64,000 nt of DNA, taken from contig CM057464.1 of NCBI GenBank assembly GCA_030035585.1, positions 76,306,919-76,370,918 of the forward strand, given 5' to 3'. The notes under the pieces are model-generated. The model was not told the origin of the DNA and made no database searches. It worked only from the letters and a program-made list of their open reading frames with translations. Below are positions 11,850 to 23,454 of the stretch, piece by piece (position 1 is the stretch's first letter; each line of letters opens with the position of its first letter). The position numbers were made by a program, and so were the translations under genes. Source of the stretch: Dugong dugon. Lineage: Eukaryota > Chordata > Mammalia > Sirenia > Dugongidae.

Positions 11850-12690
11850 CAGGCATTCTCCTTGGCACTGGGGGTAAAATAATGAACCACATAAATCCTT
11901 TTTTTCAAGGAACTTACAGTCAAGAGGTGGAGATGGGAGAGACAGACTGATGAGCAAACCATTATATTTGGTGTGAGAAATGGTGCCATAGAAATCCTGG
12001 ACAAGGTGCTAAAGGAGCCCTAAGAGCCCACAGTATGCTGTGATTTTATAAGACGGTGTGTCCTGTGATTCTGATGGAAAACAGCAAAAGTTAGTAAAGG
12101 TCTACAAGTTTTAATGAGTGACTATAGTATAGAATTACTGACCTTGGCAAAAGGAGCATACTGGTTAAGAGCATCAACTCTGAAGAAAAAAAAAAGTGTC
12201 CAAAAACAGAAAACATTGGGAAAGATCAAGTTAAACAAAATTAAATAGATTTCTTTAGTACTTATCAGAGCCATTACACTAATGCACATGGTGGTGCATG
12301 CACACACACACACAGAGGTATGTTTCCCAAAAATACTGTTTATTACTTTTTTTCCAGTTTTTTATTTTGAGGTAATCATCAACAAGAATTGGCAATGGTT
12401 TGGATATGGCCAGGATTGAGGGCATGGTTTGGAAGAGATTGGGGGCTGGGGAAGTAAGGAGGAGAGGTATCTAATGTGCTCCATAGAATGGATTGTGATA
12501 CCAGTTACTGAGAGTAAAGGACAGGGGAGAGGGGAAAGGATGAGTTTCATGCTGAGTTTGAGCTGCCTTCAAGCCATTTGAGATGTTGAGTAGGAGTTAG
12601 ATAGGGAGCTAGGTTTACACTGGAAATATAAATTTGGGAGTCATTAAGGTTTCGGTAGGTTGAAGCTCACTCTGAATGAAATATGGTAAG
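11850..12690 (+). repeat. Fragments of an old interspersed repeat plus MIR remnant
   Basis: 11860-12010 ('AGGAACTTACAGTCAAGAGG', 'GGTGCCATAGAAATCCTGG') and 12540-12660 ('TTTGAGATGTTGAGTAGGAG', 'TATAAATTTGGGAGTCAT') look like parts of the same old repeat as 45620-46660. 12094-12182 carries the repeated MIR flank. A short CA run lies at 12299-12315. The family is not assigned. Confidence 0.45.
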
Positions 12691-12830
12691 TAGTGGATTG
12701 AGTGTTATAAAGGAAATCCATATTTCAGATACTAAATAGAGTTTAAGTGAGAACCAGGACAGTTTTTGAAACCCCTATATTTATAGTTTTGCTATATATT
12801 AATGCAGTATCGATTTGTTTCCTTGTACAG

Positions 12831-13055
12831 GTTGATGATTGTGGCTTTTCTTTGAGCCATCCTAATCAGTTCTTCATTGAGAGCCAGCGGATTCTAAATG
12901 GCGGTAAAGACATCAAGAAGGAATCTGTACAACCAGAAACTCCTCAACCAAAACCAAGTGTCCAGAAAACCAAAGATGTATCCTCTGCTCTGGCCTCTTT
13001 AAATTCCTCTCTGGAAGTGGATATGGAAGAACTGGAAGATTACTTCAGTAAATGA
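12831..13055 (+). CDS. PRIM2: PRIM2 last coding exon (C-terminus of DNA primase large subunit)
   Basis: The exon begins after TTGTTTCCTTGTACAG and reads in phase 0 from GTT GAT GAT to TGA at 13053-13055, giving 74 residues ([15 protein letters not shown]... EDYFSK). It joins in frame to the exon at 562-630. The first part, about 28 residues to ILNGGKD, closes the folded iron-sulfur domain. The rest is a low-complexity tail rich in K, P, Q, S and E, ending in an acidic stretch (DMEELEDYF). The human tail, as I recall it, is nearly the same but ends ...YFSEDS. Here the reading ends SK-stop, and D-S-stop can still be read one base out of frame at 13054-13062, so a one-base insertion probably altered the last residues. 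The change touches only the extreme tail and should not remove the catalytic support domain. Homology is strong; the altered end is seen in the sequence, its cause is inferred. Confidence 0.94.
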   Translation, partial: VDDCGFSLSHPNQFFIESQRILNGGKDIKKESVQPETPQPKPSVQKTKDVSSALASLNSSLEVDMEELEDYFSK

Positions 13056-13457
13056 TTCTTAGACAGTTTAGTAACCCTTTCTCCTCACCAGTCTTCATTA
13101 CCTATTTTGCCTTTTGTTTTTTTAACCTTTTTGTATAACTTCTGCCTCTACCCTACCCTTACTTCATTACATCCACATGTGCACTTCTTAATGAAAGCAG
13201 GTTTGCAAGTAAAATGAAGACCTCCGCTGTAGTTTGCTTTGACAAAGGGAAGTGATAGAGCTTCTATTGTAATCTACAAGTTGAATGGCGTGATTTATGT
13301 CCTATTTTAGGAGATAAAGACAGCTTTCTGGTCTGGTAACAGTCCCCTAGAAACAGTACAACTGAAAACAACTTTTATTTTAATACTTATCACTTTGTAA
13401 TTTTGACACAATCTTTTTTTGGATCATTTTTGTTAATAAATATAAAAGCTTATATGA
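13056..13457 (+). other. PRIM2: PRIM2 3' untranslated region
   Basis: About 400 bases follow the stop codon up to the expected cleavage site some 15 bases beyond the polyadenylation signal. The first half is pyrimidine-rich and no repeat is recognised in it. The end is placed from the AATAAA and the GT-rich stretch behind it, so it is approximate. Confidence 0.75.
13435..13440 (+). promoter_or_regulatory. PRIM2: Polyadenylation signal AATAAA of PRIM2
   Basis: A canonical AATAAA lies 380 bases after the stop codon. A GT-rich downstream element (GAGTGTGTTTGTGTGT) begins about 16 bases later, near 13456. This is the normal arrangement for cleavage and polyadenylation, and it marks the end of the only gene in the window. 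Confidence 0.85.
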
Positions 13458-13793
13458 GTGTGTTTGTGTGTAGATGGGAGAGTCATGTTAATGTCTAACT
13501 CAGTTTGTAAAGTGGTATTTTAGGGTATCCAACACTGCCAATCAAGTCACCAGTGGAACTGCTTTTTTTTTTTAAAGTTGGCCCATTTGTGGTATTCCAC
13601 ATGAACAGGGAAAACTTTTGCCCCTTTGAGTGACAACAAACTCTACTAAAGTGCATTGTGACTTGGGAATTAGGAGAAACAAAATTTGTATGATCAGTTA
13701 TATTTATTAATGAATTAGAGTACTTTATTGTGTAAAACGATGATACTCCTTAGCTGTGGTCATTTTCCACTCACTCTGGGGACATTGTTTCTG

Positions 13794-15398
13794 TCGTTAG
13801 GTGCTGTTGAGTCGGTTCTGACTCATAGCAACCCTGCGTACAACAGAACGAAACACTGCCTGGTCCTGCACCATCCTCACAGTGCTTGAGCCCAATGTTA
13901 CAACCACTGAATCAGTCCATCTTATTGAGGGTCTTCCTTTTTTTCCTGACCCTCTACTTTACCAGGCATGATGTCCTTCTCCAGGGACGGATCCCTCCTG
14001 ATAGCATGTCCAAAGTATGTGAGATGTAGTCTCACCATCCTTGCTTCTAAGGAACATTCTGGTTGTACTTCTTCCAAGACAGATTTGTTCATTCTTTTGG
14101 CAGTCCATGGTGTATTCAATATTCTTTGCCAACACCACAATTCAGAGGCGTCAGTTCTTCTTCAGTTTTCCTTATTCATCGTCCAGCTTTTGCATGCATA
14201 TGAGGCAATTGAAAACACCATGGCTTGAATCAGGCGTCCCTTAGTCTTCAAAGTGACATCTTTGCTTTTTAACACTTAAAAGAGGTCTTTTGCAGCAGAT
14301 TGGCCCAGTGCAATGTGTCGTTTGATTTCTTGACTGCTGCTTCCATGGGCGTTGATTGTGGATCCAAGTAAAATGAAATCCCTGACAGTTTCAAGCTTTT
14401 CTCTATTTATCATGATGTTGCTTGTTAGTCCAGTTGTGAGGATTTTTGTTTTCTTTATGTTGAGGTGTATTCCCAACTGAAGGCTGATTCTTTGATCTTC
14501 ATCAATAAGTGCTTCAAGTCCTCTTCACTTTCAGCAAGGAGGGTTGTGTCATCTGCATAACACAGGTTGTTAATGAGTCTTCCTCCAATCCTGATGCCCT
14601 ATTCTTCATATAGTCCAGGTTCTCAGATTATTTACTCAGCATACAGACTGAATAAGTACAGTGAAAGGATACAACCCTGATGCACACCTTTCATGACTTT
14701 TTAACCATGCAGTATCCCCTTGTTGTGTTCGAGTGACTGCTTCTTAATCTATGTACAGGTTCCTCGTGAGCTCCTCATGTTCTGGAATACCCATTCTTCG
14801 AAATGTTATCCATAATTTGTGATCATCCACGCAGTTGAATGCCTTTGCATAGTCAATAAAACACAGGTAAACATCTTTCTGGTATTCTCTGCTTTCAGCC
14901 AAGATCCATCTGACATCAGCAATGATATCCCTGGTTCCACATCCTTTTCTGAATCCAGCTTGAATTTCTGGCAGTTCCCTGTTGATATACTGCTGCAGCC
15001 ACTTTTGAATGATCTTCAGCAAAATTTTACTTGTGTGTGATATTAATGATATTGTTCAATAATTTCCACATTCTGCTGAATCACCTTTCTTTGGAATAGG
15101 CATAAATATGGGTCTCTTCCAGTCAGTTGGCCAGGTAGCTAGCTGTCTTTCAAATTTCTTGGCATAGACGAGTGAGCACTTCCAATGCTGCATCTGTTTG
15201 CTGAAGCATCTCAATTGGTATTCCGTCATTTCCTGGAGCCGTGTTTGTTGCCAGTGCCTTCAGTGTAGCTTGGACCTCTTCCTTCAATGCCAGCGTTTCC
15301 TGATCATGTACTACCTCCTGAAATGGTTGAACGTCAACCAATTCTTTTCGATATAGTAACCCTGTGTATTCCTTCCGTCTTCTTTTGATGTTTCCTGC
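13794..15398 (-). mobile_element. RTE-clade LINE, 5'-truncated
   Basis: Read on the reverse strand, the element ends at its 3' tail near 13794 (the '+' strand shows 'GAGTCGGTTCTGACTCATAG'). It retains reverse transcriptase fragments: ELPEIQAGFRKG near 14930-14980, a YADD box at 14548-14559, and PGNDGIPIEMLQQ at 15190-15240. It stops at about 15398, before the endonuclease half. Frameshifts and stops leave it inactive. It lies about 340 bases past the PRIM2 poly(A) site, in opposite orientation. Confidence 0.88.
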
Positions 15399-18300
15399 AT
15401 CATTAGAAGCATCAGTGTCATCGTAACTGCATTAGGCCGTTACTAAAGCAAAAAGGATGTAAGGTAAATCGGATGTGTTTCTTCATTCCACCCTCCAACT
15501 TCCATAACTTACTGCTTCTGTGGCTGTTGTGAAATGCCAAATAGGGTTGGTAAATTCATTAACTTCAGTAATGAATATTGTTTATAATAATCCTCTCCTT
15601 TTAGTACCAGGGGTGGAATTTAGTAAATGTGGGTGATTTATGGACATACTAGATTAATGCCTTGCTCTCTTTACTTTACCTGCCTTTGGCAAGCAGATAA
15701 GATGGGGGTGGACAGTCCCTGGCATTTTATAGAGCAGTATCCTTGTGGATGCCCTTGTCTAACTAACTTATATCCTCCTCCTGGTCTATCCTCACTGAGC
15801 CAGATGACTTGGGGCTCTTAGGAGAGAGACCTGGTGAGAAACATAGCCCTTCCTCACACATTACCTTGGATTATGAGAAAATTATTAGTCTATTTCAGTC
15901 CTCTTTTCCTTGTAAAGAGAAGCACTTTTCCTTGTCTTCTTGAATCAGATATTAACTAAATTGAAAAGAGGACATTGTATTCAGAAAGCAGCATTGTTAG
16001 AGGCACCATGTTTTTAATCCTGTAATAAATGGCATCAGTATGAAAATAAGGATTTTAACAGGATCAGAGCACGAGAACCTAAAAATACCGGATGATTGAG
16101 TTTATGGTCTAGGCTCTGAGTCAGAAGATTTCTTGACATATTTAGTAACTTAATTAAATGAGTTATTATCTCAACTTTTACTTGTCTTTGTGAATTATTA
16201 TTACCTAGTTTAGGAAATAGTATTTTTCTGCTATAAATTACCACTATAAATCTCTTCCTTCTGAGGCCATCTGCTTTTCCTTTCATCATCTAAGTTCTCA
16301 ACAGGAATCTGATGACTACCTACCACTTTATCCTTGAGCTGCAAAACCACAAGTGTCTTTTTTTTTTTTAACTGTTAAGAACGAATGCTACATGGAACTG
16401 TTTTAACCACAGAATTAAGTTAGCTTTAGAAAGCTAAGCATAGAAATGTAGGTCTCTGTCGTATTAAAAGAAAGGAAATATTAGAAGCAGTCTCACTGCT
16501 GTAATTCAATGAGAAATCTTATGACAGGATATTTCATATCTGGCAGCATTCTGCAAGGCTGCCTTTTCCTACTGCCTCCTGTTCTCCTTCTTTTTTGAAA
16601 CCTCCCACCAGCTGAAAGGACAGAGCCATTAACAGCATGGTAGACATGTCTTAGTTGACTATTCCAGACTGGCAGCCCCAAGAATTTGTGTCATGCTACT
16701 TGTGTGTTTTATATGTGTCTAGTCAAACTAAAAAATAACAGTAGTTTAAATATTAGTTTTATTACAAGTTCAATTTCCTTGTAGTAGGGTTTGATCTCCT
16801 GTCATGTATTATACTGAATATGTAAACATTTTTGTGAAGCCCATAGATTAGAGGATAGGGGTTAGAGGTTTGTATAAGCAGATAGAAATTAATGCTGTTC
16901 TGGTGCTCTTCGGAGTTGGAAAAAGCAATTTATTTTTCATGCTTCACAGGCCTTGACAATTTTGATTTGTTTTCTTTGAAAGCAGACCTGTTTGAATCAG
17001 ATGATGGAGGAAGAACCTGAAAGAAAAATCAAAAGCCAGGAGGCTCTTTTCAAAACAGTAGCCAATGAAAAAGAATATGAATCTTCCCGATCTTTTAACT
17101 TCTGCTCTTTTATAACCTCTTCAAGGGGGAGAGGCTGTCTGATTATCAGAGACAAAAGAAGAAACAGCACAGGAAAGAAACTAGGTCGGAAATTTATAGC
17201 TGGTTGAAGCAGCGGCATTGTTAGTGGAGATTCTGTCATATTTCTTTCAAGTTGTTTCTCCGTAATGTTTGTCACTCTGCCCATATAGTACAAAACTCTT
17301 AATTGCAATGCACTTAAAAGAACAGTAGGAAGAGTTTAAGTAAACTTTTTGGACTGCCTATGATATAGAGCCATGAAAGTGAATAGTTACAGATTTTGAA
17401 TGAGAGGGAATGGAATAAGGCAATGGGAAAGATCTTTAATTCATATAGAATTTTAATAAGCTGAGGAATTTCTTCTCTCTCTAAAAGCATGCAGGATATT
17501 TTGCTTATTATACTTTGCTGTCTTACTGAATCTCAGGGTCTTTGTAAGCAAACTTCTGTAATGCTTTGCAAAGAAGAAAAGAAACTTCTGGGATTTAAGC
17601 TTGAAAGGCGGAATGAGACAACTCTAAAACTATGGTTTGCTTAGAATCTACTGTTTGCAAATTTAATCCAGGTCTTCCACAGGCATCAGCTTGACATTAA
17701 GTACCAATTAAAGAGAGTTTGACAGCAGTTCTGAATGTGAGGCTCAATCTGAGGACATCTTTACAGCTGGAAGGGAAAAAAGAGTTGAGAAGCCTCAAAC
17801 CACTGTGGTAATTAGATCCATTTGTTAACTTCTTTTCTAATCTTGGGAAAGGGATGGGGAGTGAAGGTAAAGGCAGAAGCAGGAGGGGCTGGAACCAGAA
17901 GGAAGTCCAGTGCTCCCTATGGAAATTGGTCAAGGAGGGTCCTGTGTTATAGAAAATAATGGCAAATATCCCCTCCAGCAAATGAATAAGATGAGGAAAT
18001 GATTTCAAGAACTTTATTTGGTTTGCCAGCAGAACCACATTTCTGTGGAAATTACATTTTTGGACAGGTTTCTGGTTTGGTTGTCAGGCCCTTTGGTAGA
18101 CATATGGCATTATGTAGGAGTGGATCTCCAATGGTACATTGTTGGCCCGAAGAGTTAGTTTCTCACAAGGGTGTATAACTTACATTCAGATAATCACTTC
18201 TTTACCCAAAGCATCTGGCCGCCTTTTCAATATTGGGTTCTTTTTTGACATGTGGTTGTTGCCCTAGTCTAAGGCTTCTCACTGTAATTGGCATTGTAGG

Positions 18301-18925
18301 CAATTAGCTTTGTGACTCTATGGAAATCTTGTCACCTGTAGGAAATTATCTTCCCACTTCATCTGACCTTCCTGCCAAAAATGAAACTTTTTCCTGTGAT
18401 TGGATTTGCTTTCTGTCCTGTAAGCTCTTTTCATTCATTGCTTCATGACATTTTATTTTCTCCAAGAATTATCACTGCAGAACCTTATCAAAGGCTAAAG
18501 AATATGTCTGTATATAAAGCTCTTGTATTTCCCCTGAGTCTTCAATTGCAATGCTGTTTTTGAACATTGATGACAAGGTAGTGAAACAACACTGCTAATA
18601 AATGCATGATGGATTTTTCAGTTCAGCCTTGCATTTCTAGGTATTTATTCATCGTAATAGAACTATGAGGCTTTAGGGTGCTTTTTTTTTTTTTTTTAAT
18701 TTTACATTGAAAGAAAATAAATTCAACAGATGATGCAATTAATTTAAGAGTCTTTGTATTGAGAAAACTAACCATTGCATGCAAATTTCCCACTTTTTCT
18801 CTTTTCAAAAAAATTTTTTTACTCTAGCTTCCACATAGAGGATACCAAGATCTTCATTACTAATTAAAAAGGACATAGTGCTACTTGCTTCCCTATTGTT
18901 GGAAAGAACTAGAATTATGATTTAC
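15399..18925. other. Intergenic stretch without recognisable features
   Basis: I see no gene, RNA or identifiable transposon, only short homopolymer runs (T at 16359-16370 and 18682-18697). The open frames here (for example 17697-18038 on the - strand) have no protein-like composition or family motif. Confidence 0.6.
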
Positions 18926-18929
18926 TAAT

Positions 18930-19830
18930 TGTCTTCCATTCTTGGTTCTCTCTGGAGTTCCTGCCTTGTGCTCTTCTTACTCAAAGAGTCTCCCTGGATG
19001 AGCTCATCCACTCCCATAGTGTTTCTTCCCATATATATGCAAATAATTCCCAAGTCTGTATCTCAACCAAGATCTCCTTTGAGCACAAACCCATCTGTTC
19101 AATTGCCTCCTGGACCTCTTCATCAGGATGTCCCACAAGTATCTCAAATTTATTGTGTCTAAAATCAAACCTATCTTTGTTCCTAAATCTACTTTGTTTC
19201 TCTTCTACCTATTTTGTCATGATAGAAACCCTGAAGTTACCCTTGACTATTCTCTCACCATCTCCGCATATCCAAATCCAGTTTATTCCATTTTAATACC
19301 AGCATGTTCTAAACCAGTGGTTCTTAACGGGGCGCAGTTTTGCCCTTCAGGAGGCACTTTGCAATGTCTGGAAATGTTTTTGGTTGTCTCACCTGGAGGG
19401 GGAAGTGCTACTGGCATCTACTGGGTAGAGGCCAGGGATACTGCTAAATACCCTACAATGCACAGGACAGTCCCTACAACAAAGAAATATTTGGCCCAAA
19501 ATGTCAGTAGTGTCAAAGTTGAGAAACCCTGTTCTAAACAGTTTTTTCTCCTCCCATCTTTACTTGTACTATACTAGATTATGCTCTCATCACTTCTCAC
19601 CTGTATTACCATAATGATCTCTTACCATCCCAGCCTTCGTTTGCCTCCCCAACACTCTATCTCACATCCTTCTTAAAAATGTAACCTGAGTAATTTTTTA
19701 CCCCTAAAGTGATTGTCTTAAAAATGGCTCTCCATTACCTGTGTGATGAAGTCCAAATGCCTTTGGTTTAATGTATGAGACCCTCCATGACCAGCCCCTT
19801 CTTACCTAGGCAGGGTAGATGGAGAATTGC
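18930..19830 (+). mobile_element. L2 LINE fragment, interrupted by MER20
   Basis: 'CAAATAATTCCCAAGTCTGT', 'GGATGTCCCACAAGTATCTC', 'CCTTGACTATTCTCTC' and, after the insertion, 'GTGATGAAGTCCAAATGCCT' and 'GACCCTCCATGACCAGCCCC' follow the usual L2 order. The MER20 sits at 19315-19531. Confidence 0.7.
19315..19531 (+). mobile_element. MER20 (hAT-Charlie non-autonomous DNA transposon)
   Basis: A 217-base element running from CAGTGGTTCTTAACGGGG to GTTGAGAAACCCTG, the inverted ends of MER20, close to that family's usual 219 bases. TTCTAAAC occurs exactly at 19307-19314 and 19532-19539, the 8-bp target duplication expected of hAT transposases. In placental mammals MER20 copies have been linked to uterine gene regulation; nothing here shows that this copy acts so. 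Confidence 0.9.
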
Positions 19831-19839
19831 AAACTATGA

Positions 19840-21065
19840 AACTGGAAGAGTTTTTTTGTTGTTGTTGTTTTGTATTTTAATATATACCTATCACAGGGTG
19901 AGAAAAATTTCTGAAATGGTATCACAGAATACTCCTTGCCCTTAAAAGGCAACTGGAGCTTTAAAGCTTCAGTATGTAGAAAGCATCCTAAGATTTCCTC
20001 TTAGGGTTGTGATATTTTAGTGGGCTTACATATGATTCCTAATGAAAATGATGCCTTGTGTGGCACCTAATCTCCAAGCACTTACACAAAATACTTTCAG
20101 GCAGAACAGGTCAGGTGTCACCAAGGCACCCCTAAAATCTGCATTTTCCCTAAAAAAAAGAAAACAAGACACCAAGAGGTTAAATCCTTTGACCTGGGTC
20201 ACCAACTCTTACTCAAACCAGGCACTGGGACTCCCTGAACTGTGCACTTGCCTCTCCACCATTGATTTTCACACTGAGAGCCCTGGGACCAGCTCCATGG
20301 CTGAGCAGCCCAAACTGCAGGCCCCAGCTAGACCAACCCTTTTTTATCATCTTTGCAAATTAATTAATCAGTCTCTTCATCTTTAAAATTGGGATAATAA
20401 CATTACCTACATGATAGGATTGTTGTGAGATTGAATGAGATAGTTCATGTCAAATGCGGTACACATGGTCTGGCACGGGGTAAACTAATTGTAAGCTATT
20501 ATCATACAAAGTTTCTGTTAAACTTTTTTTGAAGTAAGAGTTTGTACAAAATAAAGTTTGCAAACTACAATAATAGAACATTTCATCTGTTTAACGGTAA
20601 GGGTTATGTTTCACTTTTACTCCATAGAATAAAAATTCCAGAACTCGTAGCTCTTCAGATAAAAGCAAACTGTAGACTCTCAAAATTATAAGAAGTTTCT
20701 GATACCAGGATTTCTCCTAATTGTGACTTCCTTGGTGTCATGGAGTAATCTAGAAAAAGTAGAGCCAGAACTGGTACACAAAGTCATGGGAAAATTTATA
20801 TGTCTTGTGTTGTTCATCAGCTTCTCAAAAATAGTCAACATATCATCCCATGCCCTGGTCAGAGAAAGATACTTTTATTCCCTTGTCTATACCATGGCAT
20901 CTCTATTGTCTCAATTCAGTTCCCCTCCCTAGACCACAACAGTCTGTCTTCCTAAAAAGTTATCTGGGTTGTTAATCATACAGATCAATGAGAGAAGCTT
21001 TAGATTTTTCTCCTTCAGTGTCCCACCCAGCACTCTGTGCTATTTCCATGGCTGTCCCCTGTCAT
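19840..21065. other. Intergenic, one MIR fragment, otherwise unrecognised
   Basis: A forward MIR lies at about 20350-20500 ('CTCTTCATCTTTAAAATTGG', 'GTCTGGCACGGGGTAAACT'). I recognise nothing else in this stretch. Confidence 0.6.
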
Positions 21066-21066
21066 T

Positions 21067-21213
21067 CAAAAAACCAAAACAAACCCATTGCCATCTAGTA
21101 GATTGTGACTCATAGTGACCCCTATAGAGTTTCCAAGGAGCGGCTTGTGGATTCAAACTTCTGATCTTTTGGTTAACAGCCGAACTCTTAACCACTGCGC
21201 CACCAGGGCTCCC
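21067..21213 (-). mobile_element. Afrotherian tRNA-derived SINE
   Basis: Reverse-strand copy: AAACCCATTGCCATCTAGTA at the tail end through 'CCACTGCGCCACCAGGGCTC' at the head. The middle (the 'GTAAATCTTTACGGAAGCAG' part) is deleted. Confidence 0.85.
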
Positions 21214-21599
21214 TGCCTCCCATCATTAGCACTGTTAAAATGCTAGAAGTTTTGAAGCACACCCAACTTCTTCATACTGAGCATACCACTTAAATCCATA
21301 CATATCTTCCCTAATAACTGGTATCTGTGTACCAAAATATAGTTAAGTACCATGGTTCCATGCAACTTCTGTACATACTCAAACTGTAGGCTCTAAAAAG
21401 CACCAAGGCATAAGGGATTGCATAATGCCTCTGAGTGACCTTATCCTTACAGGAGGAAAAACAGTCTGTGAAACTGTTATCTACTGTTAAAGAGAACAAG
21501 GTTGATGAGAAAGACTGTCTACAGTGTTTGTCAGTGAAATAGGGAAAATACATCCCACACCAAATCCGTTTGTGTATTCCCTCTTCTGAGCTTACATAG

Positions 21600-22030
21600 T
21601 ATTTTTGATTTTGTGGGTCCTGTGTACTCTGTCACAACTACATAAACAAATGGGTGTGACCAGGTTTGTCCCACAACCAGTCGGATTTGAACTGTGGGCC
21701 ACTATTTTGTTAATGAATTTAGTCTCTGTGTTCATGAGAAATATTGGTCTGTAATTTTCTTTTGTAATGTCATTGTCTGGTTTTGGTATCAGGCAAGTGC
21801 TAGCCTCAAAATGAGTTGGGTAAGTATTCTGTCCTTTAATTTCTGAAACAGTCTGTGTGAGATTGGTATGGTTTTTAAATATTTCGTAGAATTCACCAGT
21901 TGAAGCCATCTGGGCCTAGAATTTTAGTTCCAAATTCTATTTCTTTAACTGATATAGAGCTACTCAAATGTTCTAGTCTTGAGTCAGTTTTGGTAATTTG
22001 TATCTTTCAAAGAATTCACGCCTTCGTCTA
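21600..22030 (-). mobile_element. Old L1 LINE, ORF2 reverse transcriptase fragment
   Basis: On the reverse strand it encodes 'ASTCLIPKPDNDITKENYRP', followed by IFLMNTETKFINKI. This is the conserved L1 ORF2 motif around the 'LIPKP...ENYRPISL' block. It is degenerate. Confidence 0.8.
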
Positions 22031-22379
22031 GGTCAGAGGATAGCTTTGTTTCCTGACCAGGATAATAAAGGTAATATCTCCCTCTGGAACAAACATTGGA
22101 CAGGTTTGCTAGAAGCCCCTGATAAGATTGGGAGTTTCCTAGCATAGGGTTCCTCAGCTGTGACAGCCTTTACTTGGGTCTACCTCTGTATCACCTCCAT
22201 GGGACTGTGGGGGGAGAGGGAAACTTATTCAATGAAGACTTGAGTAATAAAGTCCTTTGTCTCTGACCTATGAGTCTCATGTTTTCTGCTAACATCTATG
22301 AAACCACGGCAGCCTAACATGTTAGCTTGCAAGTGGATAAAATCTCAGACATTTCACAGTTGATGGCAATTATGTACAG

Positions 22380-23450
22380 ACCAATATCTTAGTTCTAATA
22401 TTCTCTTCATAGTCTGTCTCATCTGCTGTTAAACCTACCTACTGAGTTTTTAATTTCTGTTTGTTTGTTTTTTTAGTTCAGCTTCCAGCTCTCTGCTAAA
22501 ATTCTCAATCTAATTTCCTATTTTTTCAAACAAATAGTCTCAGTTATTTTAAAATACCTGTTTGTTAATGCCAGTATATGGTTTGCCTGTAGGTTTGTTT
22601 CTATTGTCTGCTTTTTTCTTTCTTTCTTTTTTTTTTTTTTTTGATGATATTATCTCTTAGTTTGCCTCATAGTTTTGTATTGAATGTCAGAATACAGTAT
22701 GAAAAATTATAGACATAAATCGAGGCTGTGGATGATATGTCCCTCTAGAAGGGATTTACTTTTACTTCTGTCAGGCAGTTAAGCAGGAGCATACCATCTC
22801 AATCCAATCAGGGACTGAGGTGACTTGAGGCATGGCTTTGGTCTTTGTGAGGGCTAGTCTGTTTTTCACTTTGCACATCCTCCTAGTGTATATCCTTTCT
22901 GGAGTCCCAGCTGGAATCCTTAGGTGTTTACCAAGGCCAATAACCCTTGGAGAGCCGCAAACCCCAAATTTTGTTTCCCACAGCCCCATGAATCTGCTGA
23001 AAGTTCTGCTCAGCTTTTCAGCCCCTCTGTCACAGTTTAGGCTAGGAGCAGACTATAGCAAACAGGAATGGATATCACTCAAGGCTGGTTTTAGTCTTCA
23101 TGAAAGATGGCCTCTTTTGGGTTTATTAGACCCTCTTGAAGGGTCTAAAATTAAATCACAGGGTGTTTAAGAGAACCCTTTCTCTTGCTGGATCTTGAAA
23201 GGTTGACTAACTTATTCCAGTTTGCCTAGGACTTTCACAGTTTTAGCACTCAAAGCCCTGCATCATGGGAAAGTCCTCAGTCCCAGGTCAACTGGCACAG
23301 ATGTTCACCCTATCTTTGAACTTCATCTTTTATCTCAGGAGATTGTTGAAAGGTCTGCTAGCTTCTTTGTCTTTTGGCTGGTTGTTGTGAGTATGCAAAT
23401 GTCGAAAAGGTTTAAATGGTGCCCAGTGTCTTCAAATATATCAAGCTTAT
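22380..23450 (-). mobile_element. Old L1M-type 3' untranslated region
   Basis: 'GTTTGCCTGTAGGTTTGTTT', 'GATGATATGTCCCTCTAGAA' and 'GGATTTACTTTTACTTCTGT' resemble the reverse strand of ancient L1 3'UTRs. A T run lies at 22624-22642. The right boundary is uncertain. Confidence 0.5.
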
Positions 23451-23454
23451 TTCA

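Larger units (their letters stand above)
631..12830 (+). other. PRIM2: PRIM2 last intron, 12.2 kb
   Basis: It runs from GTAAGT at 631 to the TTTCCTTGTACAG acceptor ending at 12830. It contains hAT-type, MIR, L2, RTE and L1 sequence, a CA microsatellite and a locally duplicated segment, all listed separately. No internal exon is supported. Stretches not covered by a listed repeat (about 1130-1950, 2420-3540, 3600-4390 and 7960-8610) hold nothing I can identify. Confidence 0.9.

Noticed and set aside
17697-18038. 113-codon - strand frame
   Set aside because: No family signature, no splice or promoter context; probably chance.
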